A stretch of 64,000 nt of DNA from Chitinivibrionales bacterium. Its GTDB lineage: Bacteria; Fibrobacterota; Chitinivibrionia; Chitinivibrionales; WJKA01. The stretch covers positions 1 to 64,000 of the forward strand of contig WJLZ01000032.1 in the NCBI GenBank assembly GCA_014728215.1. Reading direction: 5' to 3'. Below the pieces are notes generated by a model. The model did no database searches. It saw nothing but the letters and a program-made list of their open reading frames with translations, and had not been told where the DNA came from. Numbering within the stretch: the stretch's first letter is position 1; each line of letters begins with the position of its first letter. Positions 35,727-45,676 of the stretch are shown here, piece by piece. Both the position numbers and the translations under genes were made by a program.

Positions 35727-35789
35727 GAGGTCCCGAGGGGGGAGTTATCCACGATTTCCGATTTGGTGACTCGAGCGGGAAAGAGCATT

Positions 35790-36959
35790 ATGATTAAAGG
35801 GTTATCACTCAAAGCCAAGACATTTATTCTGCTTTTCTGCATTGTTCTTTTGGCGACCGTGCCGCTGATAGTCTATTATGTCAAGACTGCTCATGCTCTT
35901 TCGGCGCTGGGTGAAGATCCTGTTATCGAGTCGGTATTGACCGGTGCGGTGGATAATGTGCAGGGGAGTGAAACCCGGGAAGCCGCGGCGTCGGCACTGA
36001 AACGCTATCAGCAGATTACGGTTTTAAAAGACGCCATTGTGTCGCAGGTCCTTCTGTTCAGCCTGGTTTATTTCGGCTGTGTCGTTTGCATTTCGCTGAT
36101 TGTGGGCTACTTTTTTATCTCCCGCATAACAAAGCCCCTGGCCAATCTGACCGGCGCCACACAGCAGCTTGCCCGGGATAATCTCGATTATACGATCCCC
36201 GAGGATACGGGGGGAGAGATCGGACAGCTTATCAGGTCTTTCAACACCATGGCCGAAAAACTGAGTGTTGCCCGAAGGGAAAAACTGATTGCCGAGCGAA
36301 AGGCGATGTGGCAGCGGGTCGCGAGGGTTATCGCCCATGAGATCAAAAATCCCCTTACCCCGATCAAGCTCTCGACCGAGCGGATGTACGAAAAATATCT
36401 AACCGAAAGTAAAGATTTTCCCGAAGTAATCAAGAGCACGACTTCTACTATCCTCTCCGAAATCGGTAATCTCCAGAACCTTGTCGATACATTCCATACC
36501 TATGCGAAATTTCCCGATCCTGTGTTAAAAGATGAGAAACTCAATGATGTTATCCGCGACTCCGTTGCCCTTTTTGGTGGGGACAAGGTTGCAATCACCT
36601 GCGATCTTGCCGATACGGTCCCGATTCTCAAACTCGACCGTCGGCAGATGGGTGAGGCATTGAACAATCTGATAAAGAACAGTATCGAGGCTATCGGAGA
36701 AACCGATCACGAGGGCACAATCGAGATGAAAAGTTTCTGTGAAAACGGCACGGTTATTATCGAGATAGCCGATAACGGCTGCGGAATTACAAAGGAAAAT
36801 ATGGAACGCCTGTTTCAACCATACTTTACAACAAAAAAGCACGGCAACGGTATCGGCCTGGCCCTCACCGAGCGGATAATTAATCTTCACGGCGGAAAAA
36901 TCGCGGTGGAATCGAACGTCGGCGAGGGGTGCAGATTTACGATACGAATGACTGTTTAG
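35790..36959 (+). CDS. NtrY-like sensor histidine kinase
   Basis: The start at ATG 35790 is preferred over an upstream TTG at 35763. Two transmembrane helices (about residues 8-30 and 85-112) enclose a short periplasmic loop. A HAMP region follows (ITKPLANLTGATQQLARD-type). The phospho-acceptor box is RVIAHEIKNPLTPIKLS, with ATPase boxes NNLIKNSIEA, DNGCGI and GNGIGLAL. It pairs with the NtrC-type regulator 130 bases downstream. Nitrogen sensing cannot be assumed; the family also controls envelope and redox responses. Confidence 0.9.
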   Translation: MIKGLSLKAKTFILLFCIVLLATVPLIVYYVKTAHALSALGEDPVIESVLTGAVDNVQGSETREAAASALKRYQQITVLKDAIVSQVLLFSLVYFGCVVCISLIVGYFFISRITKPLANLTGATQQLARDNLDYTIPEDTGGEIGQLIRSFNTMAEKLSVARREKLIAERKAMWQRVARVIAHEIKNPLTPIKLSTERMYEKYLTESKDFPEVIKSTTSTILSEIGNLQNLVDTFHTYAKFPDPVLKDEKLNDVIRDSVALFGGDKVAITCDLADTVPILKLDRRQMGEALNNLIKNSIEAIGETDHEGTIEMKSFCENGTVIIEIADNGCGITKENMERLFQPYFTTKKHGNGIGLALTERIINLHGGKIAVESNVGEGCRFTIRMTV

Positions 36960-37089
36960 TATGGGGGCGAAAGTCTCGGGGCGTAGGTCGAAGAGGGAAG
37001 AAAGATGGTCGCACGTGAAACTAATGCCAATGGCTGTTTGTCTTTTGACCTTAGACATTGGACTCTCTTATTAGCAAGGAGCACCGGAC

Positions 37090-38445
37090 ATGCCTAAAAT
37101 TTTAGTTGTTGATGATGAAGCGAATATCAGGAAAACGCTGGCCGAGATTTTAGAGGATGAATCCTATGAGGTGATTGTTGCCGAGGATGCGCAGCAGGGG
37201 GTGCGGTGTTTTAAACAAGAGTATCCTGATATTATCCTGATGGATATTCTTATGCCCGGCAAGGATGGTCTGGAGGCGCTTGCGGAGATCAAGGGGCTTG
37301 GGGCCGATTGTGAGGTGATCATGATCAGTGGTCACGGAACAATCGAATCTGCGGTGAAAGCAATCAAGATGGGTGCGTATCATTTTCTTCAGAAACCGCT
37401 GTCGCTTATCGAAGTCAAACAGATAGTCCGTCATGCCTGCGACGCCAAGATGCAGCGGGATGAGTTGAAATCGTTCCGGAAAAAGGATGAAGAGAAGTAT
37501 GCGCTGGTGGGAAAGAGTGCGGTTATTCAGAAGCTGCAGCAGGAGATCAGGAAGATTGCGCCTACCAACGGACGGGTGCTGATCCGGGGAGAAAGCGGGA
37601 CCGGTAAGGAATTGGTTGCCTTTGCGATCCACAAGAACAGCGAGCGGGCAAAGGGCCCTTTTGTCAAAGTTAACTGTGCGGCAATTCCGCAAAATCTTAT
37701 CGAGAGCGAGCTTTTCGGTCACGAAAAAGGGGCTTTCACCGGCGCGGTGGCGCAGAAAAAGGGGAAATTCGAGTGTGCCCACAGGGGAACGCTTCTTTTA
37801 GATGAAATCGGTGACATGGATCTCAATACCCAGACCAAAGTACTTCGGGCGATCCAGGAGGGCGAATTCGAGCGGGTGGGAGGAACAAAAACTATTTCCG
37901 TTGATGTCCGGATTATTGCCGCAACCCACCGGGACCTCGAAAGCATGATTGCCGAACAGACTTTCCGTGAAGACCTCTACTACCGTCTCTGCGTACTCCC
38001 GGTATCCGTTCCCATGCTGTCGGAGCGGATCGACGATATCCCGATACTGGCCGAATATTTTCTGGACCTTTACTGCAAAGAAAACGGCGCCTCCCGGAAA
38101 AAGTTCCTTTCCGAAGCATTGCAGGTGTTGATGCGACAGAAATATCCGGGTAATATCAGGCAGCTTCGCAACATCGTGGAACGGGCGGCTATCCTGTCAT
38201 CCGAAATCGAGATTACCGGAGAATTCGTAGCATCCCTTACCGGAGAGGGAAGTGATAATGTCACCAGTGATCTTTTCACCCGGACCCGTTCGTTGCAGGA
38301 GGCAAAGGATGAACTGGAAAAAGCCTATGTGAAAACCCAGCTCGAACTCAACGATTGGAATATCCCCCGCACTGCCGAACTCCTCGGAATCCAGCGCACA
38401 AACCTTCACCGGAAGATACGGATGCTGGGGATTGAGCGAGGGTAG
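37090..38445 (+). CDS. NtrC-family sigma-54-dependent response regulator
   Basis: Receiver domain at residues about 3-118 (VVDDE, Asp in LMDILMPGKDG, Lys in QKPLS). AAA+ domain about 140-375 with Walker A GESGTGKE, the sigma-54-contact loop GAFTGA, and R-finger region. Fis-type helix-turn-helix at the end (NIPRTAELLGIQRTNLHRKI). The 451 residues are canonical. It is the obvious partner of the kinase just upstream and the likely activator of the sigma-54 promoter at 33780. Confidence 0.95.
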   Translation: MPKILVVDDEANIRKTLAEILEDESYEVIVAEDAQQGVRCFKQEYPDIILMDILMPGKDGLEALAEIKGLGADCEVIMISGHGTIESAVKAIKMGAYHFLQKPLSLIEVKQIVRHACDAKMQRDELKSFRKKDEEKYALVGKSAVIQKLQQEIRKIAPTNGRVLIRGESGTGKELVAFAIHKNSERAKGPFVKVNCAAIPQNLIESELFGHEKGAFTGAVAQKKGKFECAHRGTLLLDEIGDMDLNTQTKVLRAIQEGEFERVGGTKTISVDVRIIAATHRDLESMIAEQTFREDLYYRLCVLPVSVPMLSERIDDIPILAEYFLDLYCKENGASRKKFLSEALQVLMRQKYPGNIRQLRNIVERAAILSSEIEITGEFVASLTGEGSDNVTSDLFTRTRSLQEAKDELEKAYVKTQLELNDWNIPRTAELLGIQRTNLHRKIRMLGIERG

Positions 38446-38655
38446 GGAGAAGGGGTGAAAGGTGAATGAACGTTGAAGAGAAGGGGATAAGGGATCGGGA
38501 TACTAGACGACGATAATGGGATCCAGTATCCAGCAATACCACAACTATTTATGCGCTCGTTTTTTGCCTTGTAGTTAACAATCCCCCATGGTACAATAAA
38601 ACAGATCTCCGCATCATGCTTTTCACCAGTGCCTTTTTCCAGATATCAGTCGGTC

Positions 38656-40356
38656 ATGCAGCGAGAAATACAATATTTTATCAACAGTATCAATATTCCT
38701 GCGTGTGTAGTCGATTCCGGGAGGCGGATTGTGTCGGCCAATGCCGATTTTGCCGCCATGGTTGGCGTCGATTCCCGTTCTATGGTTACTGCATCTCTTT
38801 TCGATAACCATTGTCTTCTGGAGAGTACCGACAAACAAAAGGAGAAAATCACCCGGGCGATTGCCGGGCAGAAACGGGTCAAGCTCAGCAATGTGCGGGC
38901 CCGGAACGGCCGGGGTGAAGAGCTTTATTTCAAAATAAGCGGTGTTCCTCTGGCGCGGCTTTTTGACGAAAAGGAATTGATGCTTCTCCTCTTTGCCGAC
39001 AGAACTTCCGAGAAGAAAGTGATGGACAAGTACGAGACGCTCTATGTACAGGAGCGTGAAGAGCGGGAGAAGCTTGAAGAATTCAATGGCCGTCTCAACG
39101 ATCTGATCGGTGAAAGGACCAGGGAGCTTTCAAAGGCCCACAGCCGGCTGAAAAGAGCATATGCCTCGCTCAATGAAGAGCTTGAGATTGCAAAGAACGT
39201 TCAGGAAGGCCTTATCCCCAAAGAATTGCCGGAAATAATCAACATGCACTCCTGGGCGGTTTACATGCCTACCGGGAAAGTGGGAGGGGATCTGTATGAT
39301 ATCATTTTCACGCCTCGTCATAAAGTAGCGGTGCTTATTTTCGATGTCGCGGGCCATGGCGTCCCGGCGTCCCTGATCGCTGCAATGGCAAAGATGCTTT
39401 TCAGTCAGTTTATCGAGAAAGTCGAATCTCCGGCAAGAATATTTCATCTGGTCAACAAGCATGTCTCCCGGCTTATAAAGACCGGCCATTACCTGACCGC
39501 TTTTCTGGGAATCATCGATCCGGTTTCCCACCATATGGTCTATGCCAATGCCGGGCATTCGCAGCCCATTGTTTACCGGAAAAAAGAAAAAAGACTCATC
39601 ATGCTGAAAGCGCGTGGCTCATTTATCGGCCATACATCTCTTGCCGATATCGCCGAGTACAACGATGAAACCGTGCAGCTTCAGACCCATGACAAGCTGA
39701 TTCTGTACACCGATGGACTAACTGAAGCTGTTGATGAAAAGGATGAGATGTACGGGATCAAACGGTTGAAAACGGCCGTTGCCGATAACGGAGAGCAGCC
39801 GATCCGGGATTTTGTCGGGTCACTTCTTCTGGATCTCAACAAGTTCAGGGGCTCCGAACCTCTGGCCGATGATTTCACAATACTGTCTATCCAGCTGGGA
39901 GATCCGGAAAAGATTTTAAAAGAGTCCGGGTTCAGAAAAGGTGAACGCCCCCATATCCTTGTCCTTCATACACTCGATAAAATTGAAGATATCTGTTCGA
40001 GGGTCCTTGAAGATATGGATAATAATGGATATACCGGCAGGGATATCCGCCGGACCAAACTCTGTGTTCACGAAATTCTAACCAATGCGATAATCCACGG
40101 CAATAGAGGTGATACGGAAAAGAAAGTTGTTGTTCTGTTCAACGTGGATACCGAAAAGGTCGTAGTCAGCGCTATCGATGAAGGCGAGGGATTCGATTAT
40201 ATTCATTTGCCTGATCCTTTGAAGCCGGAAAATCTACTCAAGGAGAATGGACGAGGTTTGTTTATTGTTAAAAAATTTATGGATGATGTCGCTTTCAACA
40301 AAAAAGGCAACAGGATTACGATAGCAAAATATCCGGAGGGTCCCAATGGATACTAA
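38656..40356 (+). CDS. PAS-SpoIIE phosphatase-HATPase switch protein
   Basis: Order: PAS-like sensor (about residues 1-110), coiled coil (115-185), PP2C/SpoIIE phosphatase (about 190-420; GGDLYDI, FDVAGHGVPASL, YTDGLTEA), then an anti-sigma-type HATPase (about 430-565; HEILTNAIIHGN, GRGLFIVKKFMD). Kinase and phosphatase halves of a partner switch are thus fused. The start is uncertain: ATG 38656 or GTG 38629, neither with a clear ribosome site. Its end overlaps the STAS gene by 11 bases, which gives the likely substrate. Confidence 0.88.
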   Translation: MQREIQYFINSINIPACVVDSGRRIVSANADFAAMVGVDSRSMVTASLFDNHCLLESTDKQKEKITRAIAGQKRVKLSNVRARNGRGEELYFKISGVPLARLFDEKELMLLLFADRTSEKKVMDKYETLYVQEREEREKLEEFNGRLNDLIGERTRELSKAHSRLKRAYASLNEELEIAKNVQEGLIPKELPEIINMHSWAVYMPTGKVGGDLYDIIFTPRHKVAVLIFDVAGHGVPASLIAAMAKMLFSQFIEKVESPARIFHLVNKHVSRLIKTGHYLTAFLGIIDPVSHHMVYANAGHSQPIVYRKKEKRLIMLKARGSFIGHTSLADIAEYNDETVQLQTHDKLILYTDGLTEAVDEKDEMYGIKRLKTAVADNGEQPIRDFVGSLLLDLNKFRGSEPLADDFTILSIQLGDPEKILKESGFRKGERPHILVLHTLDKIEDICSRVLEDMDNNGYTGRDIRRTKLCVHEILTNAIIHGNRGDTEKKVVVLFNVDTEKVVVSAIDEGEGFDYIHLPDPLKPENLLKENGRGLFIVKKFMDDVAFNKKGNRITIAKYPEGPNGY

Positions 40357-40669
40357 GCTGTTCTCTTCAGAAAAACCTTTTCGGGTGATGCTTATCGGAA
40401 AGCTGTTTCGCAATGAAGATTTTATCACACTGGAATCGATCGTATCTCGATGCATAGAAGAAAACAGAAAAGAGATTGTTTTTGATTTGAGCCGTATGAC
40501 TTTTATCAACAGTCAGGGGCTTGGTATGATTGTCAAAATGTTCAGGATTATCAATGAATCCGGTGGAGATCTTCGACTTTTCAAACCTCCAAAGGATATC
40601 AAAGAGATAATCGACATTTCGGGCATTTCCCGCATTATTCCTGTTTTCAGTTCAGAAGAAGATTCCTAG
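40346..40669 (+). CDS. STAS-domain anti-sigma factor antagonist
   Basis: A 107-residue STAS domain with the family core VFDLSRMTFINSQGLGMIVK; the Ser in FINSQG is the usual phosphorylated residue. GGAGGG lies before its ATG, inside the end of the SpoIIE-type gene. Such proteins are phosphorylated by the kinase (HATPase) part and dephosphorylated by the PP2C part of a partner switch. No sigma factor is nearby. Confidence 0.85.
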   Translation: MDTKLFSSEKPFRVMLIGKLFRNEDFITLESIVSRCIEENRKEIVFDLSRMTFINSQGLGMIVKMFRIINESGGDLRLFKPPKDIKEIIDISGISRIIPVFSSEEDS

Positions 40670-40806
40670 CAGGCTAGTTTCCTTTCGGTCGGATTATCCC
40701 CCTATATATTTAGATAGTTTGCCCTGGTTTGTAATAATAAATATTTTTAACAGTCTCTAATAAGAGATTTTGAGAAATCAGTGCATATTGCCCGAAAAGG
40801 AAAAGC

Positions 40807-43794
40807 ATGGCAGACCGTATTTATGTAGGCACCAAAAGCCATCATCGAGACGCAATCGGCGAGCGAACCCGAAACCGCATCGTTAACGACCTTGGAATCG
40901 GAACGATTACCTCGGTCAGAAGCGCGACGGTCTATATCCTCAACGGCCGTTTATCTTCCGAGGATCTTAAGACACTGGCAGAGGGGCCGTTCACCGATCC
41001 GATTGTGCAGGAATATAAGATAAATGCCTCAATTTGCGATACTTTCGACTGGATGGTCGAGGTCGGTTTCAGGCCGGGCGTGACCGATAATGTGGGAAGA
41101 ACAGCAAAAGAGGCCGTGGTAATTACCCTGAAAAGAGATTTTCCCGAAAATTTCTCGGTTCATACGGCTACGCAGTACTTTTTTGAGGGAAATATCTCTC
41201 AAAAGCATGTTGAGCGGATTGCAAAGGAGATTCTGGCCAACGATCTGATTCAAACGGTCGATATCTATACCCGGGATGAGTGGCTGAGGGTCCACACGGG
41301 CAATTTCGGCGCTCCTGTTGTTACCGATGTCCCCGAGGTCGAGATGTGGCATGAGGTTAATCTTGCCGTCGATGACGGGGAACTGGAAAAAATCAGCAGG
41401 AAGGGCATGCTCGCCCTGTCGCTCGATGAAATGAAGGCGATTCGTTCCTACTACAGCAAGGATGAGATCAAAGAGCACCGCACATCACGGGGTCTTCCGG
41501 AAAACCCTACCAATGTGGAACTCGAGATTTTGGCACAAACCTGGTCGGAGCACTGCAAACACAAAATTTTTAGTGCCGGCATTACCTACTACGAAGAGGA
41601 CCGTCATCCGCAGAAAATTTCAAGCCTTTTCAAGGTCTATATCCGTAATGCCACCGAGAGTGTCCGGTCGATGAAAGGTGATGATGATATCTGTCTTTCG
41701 GTATTCAAGGACAATGCCGGGGTGGTGAGATTCAATGACACGTGGGCGGTTGTTTTCAAGGTGGAGACCCACAACAGTCCCTCGGCACTCGATCCCTACG
41801 GAGGGGCGCTCACCGGTATTGTGGGTGTTAACAGAGATCCTTTCGGGACCGGTCTGGGCAGCCGTCTTATCGCCAATACCGACGTTTTCTGCTTTGCCTC
41901 ACCTTTTTACGACAAGGAGATTCCGCCCCGCATATTGCATCCCAAGCGGGTATTCGAGGGGGTCCGGGAAGGCGTTGAGCATGGCGGGAACAAGAGCGGT
42001 ATTCCGACTGTCAATGGCACGATTGTTTTCGACGATCGTTTTTTAGGAAAGCCGCTGGTTTATTGCGGGACCCTGGGAATAATGCCGATCGAGATTAACG
42101 GACGAAAAGGGTACGAGAAAAAGGCCCTAATTGGCGATCATATCATTATGGTTGGCGGCCGGATCGGCAAGGATGGTATCCATGGCGCGACCTTTTCATC
42201 GGAGCCGCTCCACGAGGGATCGCCGGCAACCGCGGTCCAGATCGGCGACCCTGTCACTCAGAAACGGATGACCGATTTTCTGCTCAAGGCCCGGGATTTG
42301 AATTTGTACAGTTCGATCACCGACAACGGCGCCGGAGGATTATCGTCATCGGTGGGTGAAATGGCCGAGGATACCGGAGGCGCGGTAGTCAATCTCGAGC
42401 GCGCACCGCTCAAATATCACGGACTGGAGCCCTGGGAAATATTCCTGTCGGAAGCCCAGGAGCGGATGACCGTTGCAGTTTCGCCGGAGCAGCTCGATCA
42501 ATTCTTTGCCCTGGCAAAGGAATGGGCGGTCGAGGCGACCGATCTGGGGGAGTTTACCGATGATGGGTTCCTCGTCGTTAAATATAACAACGAAACAGTC
42601 GGCGAACTGGCAATGGAATTTCTTCACAACGGTCTTCCGAAAATGGAGCTTGTCGCCCGTTGGGAAACACCAAAGGAGAGCAAAGCCGGCCCCATTGTTT
42701 CGGACAATCCTGTACAGGATATTATCGACCTGCTCAAGCGGCTAAATATTTGCAGTAAAGAATATATTGTGCGGCAGTACGATCATGAGGTCCAGGGTGG
42801 AAGTGTGGTCAAGCCCCTGTGCGGCGCCCGTAATGACGGCCCCTCTGACGCCGCGGTAGTTCGGCCGTTGCTCGATTCAAATGAAGGTATCGTTGTTTCA
42901 AACGGCATTGTGCCGCGGTACAGCGATATCGATACCTATGCTATGGCTTCCTGTGCGGTTGATGAAGCCGTGCGGAATGCCGTATGCGCAGGAGCAAATC
43001 CCGATCACATGGCCGGACTGGATAATTTCTGCTGGTGTGATCCACTGAAAAGCAAGGATAATCCCGATGGCGAGCATAAGCTTGCCCAGCTCGTGCGGGC
43101 CAATCAGGCGCTCCATGATATGTGCCTCCATTATTTGACGCCCCTGATTTCGGGCAAAGACAGCATGAAAAACGATTACCGGATAGGATCAACCAAAATA
43201 TCGATCCCCCCAACACTTCTGGTAAGTGTCGTGGCAAAAATCGAGGATGTCCGGAATGCCGTTACCATGGATTGCAAAAAACCGGGTAATTATCTTTATA
43301 TAACAGGAAACACCTACCGGGAACTGGGAGCGAGCGAATACGCGTTGATGAAAGGCATTTCCGACAGTGCTGTTCCCCATGTTCATTCGCCTTCCCGGAC
43401 GTTAAAAATATACCGGGCCATTCATCAGGCGATTCTCAAAGGGCTGGTTTATTCCTGTCATGATGTTTCCGACGGTGGTTTAGGGGTTGCCCTTACCGAA
43501 ATGTGTTTCTCCGGGGAACTGGGAGCTTCGTTGTCGCTGGCTGATGTTCCTTCGCAGGGGTGTTCCACCGATACGGAGATACTCTTTTCCGAATCGCCGG
43601 GAAGAATTATTATCGAAGTTGCGCCCGAAAATGCGGCGTCCTTCGAGTCACTGCTCAAGGGGCTTCCCTGCGCAAAGATCGGAACCGTTGAAAAGGGTGA
43701 TATGATACGTATTATCGGGTTAGCGGGAGAACCGGTTTGTGAATTTTCCCGTATCGACGCCAAGGTTGCCTGGCGACAAACACTCGATTTTTAG
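40807..43794 (+). CDS. purL: Phosphoribosylformylglycinamidine synthase, PurL with N-terminal PurS-like domains
   Basis: Makes FGAM in purine synthesis, using ammonia from PurQ. At 995 residues it is between the small (about 740) and large (about 1,300) types. The first about 160 residues contain two PurS-like halves (RATVYILNG...VQEYKINA and HTATQYFFEGN...QTVDIYT). The linker SYYSKDEIKEH..E.LAQTWSEHCKHKIF and both ATP-grasp-like PurM folds follow (VETHNSPSALDPYGGA; LISGKDSMKND). It needs the separate PurQ encoded 18 bases downstream. Confidence 0.92.
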   Translation: MADRIYVGTKSHHRDAIGERTRNRIVNDLGIGTITSVRSATVYILNGRLSSEDLKTLAEGPFTDPIVQEYKINASICDTFDWMVEVGFRPGVTDNVGRTAKEAVVITLKRDFPENFSVHTATQYFFEGNISQKHVERIAKEILANDLIQTVDIYTRDEWLRVHTGNFGAPVVTDVPEVEMWHEVNLAVDDGELEKISRKGMLALSLDEMKAIRSYYSKDEIKEHRTSRGLPENPTNVELEILAQTWSEHCKHKIFSAGITYYEEDRHPQKISSLFKVYIRNATESVRSMKGDDDICLSVFKDNAGVVRFNDTWAVVFKVETHNSPSALDPYGGALTGIVGVNRDPFGTGLGSRLIANTDVFCFASPFYDKEIPPRILHPKRVFEGVREGVEHGGNKSGIPTVNGTIVFDDRFLGKPLVYCGTLGIMPIEINGRKGYEKKALIGDHIIMVGGRIGKDGIHGATFSSEPLHEGSPATAVQIGDPVTQKRMTDFLLKARDLNLYSSITDNGAGGLSSSVGEMAEDTGGAVVNLERAPLKYHGLEPWEIFLSEAQERMTVAVSPEQLDQFFALAKEWAVEATDLGEFTDDGFLVVKYNNETVGELAMEFLHNGLPKMELVARWETPKESKAGPIVSDNPVQDIIDLLKRLNICSKEYIVRQYDHEVQGGSVVKPLCGARNDGPSDAAVVRPLLDSNEGIVVSNGIVPRYSDIDTYAMASCAVDEAVRNAVCAGANPDHMAGLDNFCWCDPLKSKDNPDGEHKLAQLVRANQALHDMCLHYLTPLISGKDSMKNDYRIGSTKISIPPTLLVSVVAKIEDVRNAVTMDCKKPGNYLYITGNTYRELGASEYALMKGISDSAVPHVHSPSRTLKIYRAIHQAILKGLVYSCHDVSDGGLGVALTEMCFSGELGASLSLADVPSQGCSTDTEILFSESPGRIIIEVAPENAASFESLLKGLPCAKIGTVEKGDMIRIIGLAGEPVCEFSRIDAKVAWRQTLDF

Positions 43795-43812
43795 GATAGT
43801 GGAGCATAGATA

Positions 43813-44637
43813 ATGACACAAAAACTTTCAGTGATTATTCTCGCCGGAAACGGCGTCAATTGTGAGATGGAAACAGCTCATGCATGCCGGCTGGCGGGAT
43901 TTGAGGCCGTTGATATTATCACCGTCTGGGAACTTCTCAACGGTGATACCATGCTCGATGCTTATAACTTTGCTATTTTGCCGGGAGGATTTGTTGACGG
44001 CGATGATCTTGGCTCGGCAAAGGCACAGGCAAACCGGATTCTCAGCAGCGTTTCCCGCAAGGACGGTTCACCGCTTATCGAGCAGTTCACCCGGTTTATA
44101 AACGACGGCAAGATAATTCTCGGGATTTGTAACGGATTCCAGCTGATGATCAAACTGGGGCTTATTCCTGCATTGGAAAACAAATATATCGAGCAGCAGG
44201 CCACACTCACGTTTAACGATAGCGGCAAATTTGAAGACCGGTGGGTGAACCTGAAAGTGAACGACCAGTCGCCCTGTGTTTTCACCAGAAATATTACTGA
44301 TATGTACCTCCCGGTACGGCACGGTGAAGGCAAATTTATTGCCCGCGACACAGAGGTACTCGATATAATAAAATCCAACAATCAGATGGTTCTCAGCTAT
44401 GTCGAACCCGGATCTGATGAACCTACGCTCGAATACCCTTTCAATCCCAACGGCTCGCAATCCGGTGTTGCCGGTATCTGTGATTCATCGGGAAGAATTT
44501 TCGGACTTATGCCCCACCCCGAAGCCTACCTCCACAAAACAAACCATCCCCGGTGGACCCGCCAAGAGCTACCCGAAGAAGGCATCGGATTGAGCATTTT
44601 CAAAAATGCCCGTGAGTATATAAAGAGCAATCTTTAG
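43813..44637 (+). CDS. purQ: Phosphoribosylformylglycinamidine synthase glutaminase subunit
   Basis: Class I glutamine amidotransferase, 274 residues. The nucleophile is Cys in ILGICNGFQLMI near residue 103, and the His-Glu pair is in GLMPHPEAY near 235. The N-terminal GNGVNCEMETAHACRLAGFE segment is typical of PurQ. It follows purL by 18 bases and delivers ammonia to it. Confidence 0.94.
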   Translation: MTQKLSVIILAGNGVNCEMETAHACRLAGFEAVDIITVWELLNGDTMLDAYNFAILPGGFVDGDDLGSAKAQANRILSSVSRKDGSPLIEQFTRFINDGKIILGICNGFQLMIKLGLIPALENKYIEQQATLTFNDSGKFEDRWVNLKVNDQSPCVFTRNITDMYLPVRHGEGKFIARDTEVLDIIKSNNQMVLSYVEPGSDEPTLEYPFNPNGSQSGVAGICDSSGRIFGLMPHPEAYLHKTNHPRWTRQELPEEGIGLSIFKNAREYIKSNL

Positions 44638-44773
44638 AATAAAGCGGTTTCCGGGATGCAGGCAAAGAAGGGGGCGGGGTTCAGGAAAATATTGACAAAT
44701 CGATCCCTGAAAAATACCATTAGAGAGAGGAGACCGAGGGGGATACCTTTTCACAATTTACGGGGAACGAGTC

Positions 44774-45133
44774 ATGACCAGAACTGCATCAAAAGAATCC
44801 CCGGTCCGTATCGAAACCTATTCGCGCGGTCCGTATCAAATTCTCAGAATTAATGGTGGTAATTCAATAACCGATCTTTCCGAACTCAGAGATCTGGTTT
44901 CACACTATCTCGATAAAGGCAAGCGAAAAGTTGCCGTAAGCTTTTCATCGGCATCCTATATATTCAGCGGCGCATTGAAAGTGCTTATCGATTGCTATAA
45001 CAAAATTGCCGATCTCGGCGGCGATCTCTGCATAATCGAGCCTAATCCAAGCCTTTTCGATACTCTCGAAATGCTCAATATCGACCGGGTTATCGGCATT
45101 TATGTGTCGGAGGATTATTTGCCGGATAAGTGA
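44774..45133 (+). CDS. STAS-domain protein
   Basis: A 119-residue STAS fold. The core KVAVSFSSASYIFSGALKVL corresponds to the antagonist phosphorylation loop, with Ser in FSGA. It is unlike the STAS at 40346 in detail. It lies downstream of purQ and converges with a third STAS gene, with 35 bases between the stops. Confidence 0.75.
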   Translation: MTRTASKESPVRIETYSRGPYQILRINGGNSITDLSELRDLVSHYLDKGKRKVAVSFSSASYIFSGALKVLIDCYNKIADLGGDLCIIEPNPSLFDTLEMLNIDRVIGIYVSEDYLPDK

Positions 45134-45168
45134 TCGTTACAGGGTTGTGTGGCGCGAGTGGTTAATTT

Positions 45169-45501
45169 TCACTTAAGATTTCTGACTACATTCAGGACCT
45201 GGTTTAAATTTGTCAATTCGAACAGGCGGTTGATATAGGAGCGGGGATTGGTGTTGGCATTGAGGACGATTACCTTTTTATTCTCCGACTGCATGCGGGT
45301 GTGATAGTAGACAATTATTCCCAGGCCGTGACTATCCATGAAATTGGTCCGAGTAACATCGATAATGATTGCTTTGGGATCTTTTTTGTAGATGGATTCG
45401 AGTTTCCGGGAAAATTTTTTAACATCGATATCGACAACCCTGCCCACAAGCTCGAGCAGAGGGATATCCTTATATTTCCGTTCGTGAAGTTCCAGGGCCA
45501 T
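45169..45501 (-). CDS. STAS-domain anti-sigma factor antagonist
   Basis: A 110-residue STAS protein, MALELHERKYKDIPLLELVG at the start and IIDVTRTNFMDSHGLGIIVYYH at the core, with the conserved Ser in MDSHG. On the minus strand, convergent with the previous STAS gene. Three STAS proteins within 5 kb of a SpoIIE-HATPase protein suggest that one switch reads several inputs. Confidence 0.82.
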   Translation of the reverse strand: MALELHERKYKDIPLLELVGRVVDIDVKKFSRKLESIYKKDPKAIIIDVTRTNFMDSHGLGIIVYYHTRMQSENKKVIVLNANTNPRSYINRLFELTNLNQVLNVVRNLK

Positions 45502-45676
45502 ACAGTGAAGTATCCTTTGATTGTACCGGGCGCAATGCGGTGTTTATAGTAAAATACTAAGAGTGCAAGGTGAAATAAAACATGCATCGCAAACCGGTAA
45601 CAGTAAGCCACGCTTCACTTAGCCGGTTTCATAGTGTATTTTTAGCAGCAATCCTGTAACGAAAGAAGTTTTTTTC

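Noticed and set aside
40670-40806. Purine riboswitch or PurR-type site before purL
   Set aside because: No aptamer core can be found. A 5-bp hairpin (TCTCT-AATA-AGAGA) is too weak to call.
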